Assembly: GCA_036389795.1 (NCBI GenBank)
Contig: DASVWD010000023.1
Span: 1 to 47,440, forward strand
Length of the DNA: 47,440 nt
Origin: Longimicrobium sp.
GTDB taxonomy: Bacteria; Gemmatimonadota; Gemmatimonadetes; Longimicrobiales; Longimicrobiaceae
Reading direction: 5' to 3'
Numbering within the stretch: position 1 is the stretch's first letter; each line of letters starts with the position of its first letter. The translations under genes were made by a program, and so were the position numbers. The notes under the pieces were generated by a model. It saw nothing but the letters and a program-made list of their open reading frames with translations, had not been told where the DNA came from and ran no database searches. Positions 44,651 through 47,440 of this stretch are shown piece after piece.

Positions 44651-44678
44651 TTCATATGGATTCCGGTGAAGCCCTTTC

Positions 44679-44722
44679 TCACCCGGACAGCAGAGAAACA
44701 CCCTCTGCCGACTCTGCGTGAG
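44679..44722. repeat. Partial repeat family A element
   Basis: The right arm CTCTGCCGACTCTGCGTGAG is good. The left arm (CTCACCCGGACAGCAGAG) is degenerate. It lies 46 bases past the stop of the minus-strand propeller gene. Confidence 0.65.
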
Positions 44723-44767
44723 GCCTGCCGTTTTCCCGGTTCGGTATCAGCCGGGGAACGGCCTCGT

Positions 44768-45805
44768 TCAGGTGGGTGGCAGGCGGACCGAGAGCAGGGC
44801 GGCGCTGGAGGGCACGCTGAGGTAGAGCCGGCCGCGCGCCTCGTCCACGGCCAGGTCGCGCGCGCCGAAAACGCCGGGGAGGATGTACCGCCGCGCCAGC
44901 TTCCCGCCCCCTTCCAGCACCAGCACCACGGACGGCTCCTCCTCGGGCGTGTTCACCAGGAGCCACAGTTCCTCCCCCACCGCCGCCGCGTCGGCGAAGT
45001 AGGCCAGGGGGTAGAACGAGTACGGGCTCTTCTCCGCCCGGTTGAGGGAGAAGAAGCGCTCGCGGATCGCGCGCACCTCCGGCGTGCGCACCGGCCGCGA
45101 CCACACCTCGCGTCCCCCGGCGTCGTAGCGCCGCACCGCCCCCTCGGCCGCCAGCACCAGCCACGCCCCACCCCCCTCGCCGAACACCGGGATCGCCGCG
45201 TTGCGCAGGACGGCGGGGATCCGGCCTCGGCGGACGTCGGCCTTCATGGCGGTGAAGTTCAGGATCCGCACTGGCGGGGCCAACAGCGCCCCCAGCGTCC
45301 CGCGCGGCTCTCCTGCGGCGTCCAGGCGCACGGCCAGCCCGGCCGCCGAGAGGCCGGAGGTGGCCACGGCCGCCTCGCCGCGCGCCCCGAACGCCAGCGC
45401 CCCCGGCGAGCGCGGCGGGAGGGGGAAGCTGCGCACGGGGGCGCCGTCCGCGGCCAGTACCAGCGCGCGCCCGTTCCCCCGGTCGTCCACGCGGATCGAG
45501 TCGCCGTCCACGCGCAGCGCGAGCGGCCCCTCCATTTCGCCCGGGCCCCCGCCCCGCCGCCCCAGCACGGTCGGGCGGGCTCCGTCCTCCAGCCGCACGA
45601 TTCGCCCCAGGGCGTTGTCGAGCACGTACACGCGCCCGCTCCCGTCCACCGCCAGGTCCACGGGCACTCCCAGGAGCTCGCTCTCGGGCGCGACCACGGT
45701 GTCGGCCTCCGCGAGCACGGCGGGCGCCGCGGCGGGCTCGCCGCGGCAGGCGGCCGCCAGCGCGGCGGCGAGCGCCGCCCGCGCGGCGCGGCGGGCGCGC
45801 CTCAC
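44768..45805 (-). CDS. Six-bladed beta-propeller lipoprotein
   Basis: 345 residues. The start is GTG 45803-45805, which overlaps the TGA of the preceding gene (GTGA) and directly yields a lipoprotein signal (MRRARRAARAALAAALAAAC). Propeller blades: VPVDLAVDGSGRVYVLDNAL, VLGRRGGGPGEMEGPLALRV, GARDLAVDEARGRLYLSVPS. The GGGPGEM phrase parallels GRGPGEF in the 25805 protein. Last gene of an operon with the thioredoxin-like gene and another propeller (4-base overlaps throughout). Probably envelope-anchored; role unknown. Confidence 0.82.
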   Translation of the reverse strand: MRRARRAARAALAAALAAACRGEPAAAPAVLAEADTVVAPESELLGVPVDLAVDGSGRVYVLDNALGRIVRLEDGARPTVLGRRGGGPGEMEGPLALRVDGDSIRVDDRGNGRALVLAADGAPVRSFPLPPRSPGALAFGARGEAAVATSGLSAAGLAVRLDAAGEPRGTLGALLAPPVRILNFTAMKADVRRGRIPAVLRNAAIPVFGEGGGAWLVLAAEGAVRRYDAGGREVWSRPVRTPEVRAIRERFFSLNRAEKSPYSFYPLAYFADAAAVGEELWLLVNTPEEEPSVVLVLEGGGKLARRYILPGVFGARDLAVDEARGRLYLSVPSSAALLSVRLPPT

Positions 45806-46347
45806 GGCACCAGCCGGGCGCGCACCCGGCCCAGGTCCAGGCGCTGCCCGCGCACCTCGGTCCGCGAGGGCCAGGTCTCGATCACCCTCCCCTGGCGGTC
45901 CACCAGCACCTTCATGGGCCGGTTGAAGCGCTCGGGGCGTGGATTCCGCACGTGCCTCTCCAGCCGCGCGGGGTCCAGGTACAGCGGGTAGGTGATCTGC
46001 GACGCCACGGCGAAGGCGCGCGCCTCGGCGGCGTCCATCCCGTAGGCCACCCCCACCAGGTTCAGGCGCCCGCGCGGCACGGCGCGGTAGAGCTCCTCCA
46101 GCACGGCCATGTCGTACAGCGACCCGGCGCAGTCGGTGGCCGAGAAGAAGACGAACAGGGTGTGCGGCGCCTCGGGCCACACGCACGCCCCCTCGCCCAG
46201 GCAGACCGAGCGGGCGGGGTCGGCCGCCACCAGGCGGAGCGCCCCGTCCAGCTCCTCGCGCGCGGGAGTGCGGGCCAGCGCGAAGCTCGCCGAGAACACC
46301 ACCAGCGCCAGGGCCGCTCCCGCGGCGAGCTCCCGTTTCCGGATCAT
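45802..46347 (-). CDS. Thioredoxin-fold exported protein with CxxS active site
   Basis: 181 residues from the ATG at 46345-46347, which overlaps the preceding stop (ATGA). The N-terminal hydrophobic segment (about 8-25) lacks a lipobox, so it is a signal or membrane anchor. Thioredoxin-like core: THTLFVFFSATDCAGSLYDM style loop with Cys73 in CAGS (second Cys replaced by Ser), LNLVGVAYGMDAAEA, then PMKVLVDRQGRVIETW near the end. Two more Cys (49, 55) lie in the segment before the fold. Same operon logic and fold as the 25329 product, whose motif is CAAP. Possible disulfide or peroxide role is inference. Confidence 0.75.
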   Translation of the reverse strand: MIRKRELAAGAALALVVFSASFALARTPAREELDGALRLVAADPARSVCLGEGACVWPEAPHTLFVFFSATDCAGSLYDMAVLEELYRAVPRGRLNLVGVAYGMDAAEARAFAVASQITYPLYLDPARLERHVRNPRPERFNRPMKVLVDRQGRVIETWPSRTEVRGQRLDLGRVRARLVP

Positions 46348-47440
46348 ACGCCCTCGCCGGGTTGAGGGGAGCGGCGCCGGGCCGCCGCCGCGCGGCCCGG
46401 CGCCGGCTCCCTGTAGCGCCAGCGCGTGACCTCCACCTCTTCGGGGTTCCCCATCGACACCAGCACCAGCTCCTCGCCGCGGCCGCAGAGCGGGCGGCTG
46501 TCGTGGCGCAGGCCGGTGTCCACCCGCGACCCGTCGGGGCCGTAGACCTCCAGGCGGTACACCATCCGCCCCCCGCGCCACGTCCCGAAGCCGGCGAAGA
46601 CGAAGCGCCCGCCCCGGTGCAGGAACCGCAAGGGATCCATGCTGCGCCTCCATGTCTCCGTGCGCTCGAAGTCGAAGGTCGCGTCGGTGAGCGCCGCGGG
46701 GCGCCGGTACCCGTCGTAGGTGGCCTCGAAGCGCTGCAGCACCTCGCCGCGGGTGCTCATCCGCAGGATGGTGGGGGCGCCGGGCTGGGCCGCCAGGAAC
46801 GTCTCTCCCCCGGCGGGCGCCAGGAGCACCGGGGGCGCCAGGCGCACCTTGCTGCGGGCCATCGCCGGCTCCATGTCCAGGAACGCCGCCCGGTGCCGCC
46901 CCTGGGAGTCGTGCACGGAAACCAGCGTCGTCCGCTCCGCGTCTTCGGCCCGCACTCCCCCGGCGACCACCGTCCCGCCGTCGGTGAGGGCGATGGCGAA
47001 GGTCGCCTGCCCCGCGTTCAGCGTCGCGAAGCCGAGCAGGCGTCCGTCGGGAGCGTACCGGCGCACCTGGTGCCGGGCGCCGTCCAGCACGTGGAGCACG
47101 CCCTCGCGCTCGTCCCAGAACAGCGCCGTGGCGAAGCGGGGGGCTTCCGCCGGCGCGGCCGGCAGCGCCCGCAGGCGCGCGCCGCCGGCCGGCCAGACGT
47201 AGACCCGGTCGGACTCGTCGCCCAGGTAGAGGTCGCCCGACGAGGTGAGGGCGCAGGCGGTGGGCCGGCGGGCCAGGCCGCCGGCCGGGCGCGCGGCGCC
47301 CCTGGCGACGGGCACGCGCAGCGAGGCCATCCGGACGAAGCGGGCGGCGAACTCCGGCGAGGCACGGTCGGCGTACCGGGGAGCGGACGCGGCGCGCTTC
47401 TCCTGCTCGGCGTTGAAGCGCATCGCGGTGGAAACGGCTT
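46344..47440 (-). CDS. Beta-propeller protein, 5' end outside the window
   Basis: The frame stays open to the window edge. The ATG at 47421-47423 gives 359 residues but no signal peptide, unlike its siblings, so the true start is probably beyond 47440 or this form is cytosolic. Propeller-type strands: GDLYLGDESDRVYVWPAGGA, LFWDEREGVLHVLDGARHQV, RRYAPDGRLLGFATLNAGQA. It ends in a basic tail (PGRAAAARRRSPQPGEGV). First visible gene of the operon leading to 44768. Stop overlaps the next start. Confidence 0.72.
   Translation of the reverse strand, partial: AVSTAMRFNAEQEKRAASAPRYADRASPEFAARFVRMASLRVPVARGAARPAGGLARRPTACALTSSGDLYLGDESDRVYVWPAGGARLRALPAAPAEAPRFATALFWDEREGVLHVLDGARHQVRRYAPDGRLLGFATLNAGQATFAIALTDGGTVVAGGVRAEDAERTTLVSVHDSQGRHRAAFLDMEPAMARSKVRLAPPVLLAPAGGETFLAAQPGAPTILRMSTRGEVLQRFEATYDGYRRPAALTDATFDFERTETWRRSMDPLRFLHRGGRFVFAGFGTWRGGRMVYRLEVYGPDGSRVDTGLRHDSRPLCGRGEELVLVSMGNPEEVEVTRWRYREPAPGRAAAARRRSPQPGEGV

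Overview
This is a very GC-rich bacterial chromosome window. Strong third-position GC produces long open frames on the wrong strand almost everywhere. I infer a Gemmatimonadota organism, most likely of the Longimicrobium type. The reasons are the high GC, the many exported and lipobox-bearing proteins, BlaI/M56 and DUF5916 families, paired small Gly-rich lipoproteins and TPR proteins, and short hyphenated palindromes in nearly every larger gap. Taxonomy is inference; no rRNA or tRNA gene was seen. Gene calls rest on reading the translated frames, start context and family motifs by eye.

Left part (1-10.1 kb): a membrane-anchored STAND-type ATPase with TPRs (295-2925, minus), two small lipoproteins (3011-3607 and 4447-4716, minus), a GAF-histidine kinase overlapping a TPR gene (5915-7585 and 4873-5931, minus), the decayed N-terminus of a TonB-type receptor (8003-8218), and a 59-residue lipoprotein convergent with a TPR protein (8562-8741 plus; 8753-10075 minus). 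This is a signalling-rich stretch.

10.3-20.1 kb: DUF3006 convergent with a lamin-tail/Ig-like/metallo-beta-lactamase lipoprotein, a BlaI-BlaR1-type pair with a candidate operator, a large DUF5916 outer-membrane-type protein, and an exported His-rich protein of unknown role.

20.2-31.6 kb (all minus): an orphan RND pump flanked by inverted repeats, a beta-propeller lipoprotein, an apparent operon of beta-propeller lipoprotein, thioredoxin-like lipoprotein and tiny Cys-rich exported peptide, then an RND pump with its membrane-fusion adaptor. A related set of two beta-propellers and a thioredoxin-like protein closes the window (44.8-47.4 kb) with 4-base start/stop overlaps.

32.0-38.7 kb (plus): a copper amine oxidase divided between two overlapping genes, each with its own export signal; a CstA-type peptide/pyruvate transporter; a small zinc-ribbon membrane protein; and a VanW-glycosyltransferase fusion. 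The 3' end of the fusion gene is repeated 2.2 kb downstream, with a visibly less GC-rich phosphofructokinase gene in between. This looks like a recent insertion. A membrane protein and a TPR/S41 peptidase follow. The strongest leads are the phosphofructokinase insertion, the split amine oxidase, the propeller-redoxin-peptide clusters, and the repeat families.
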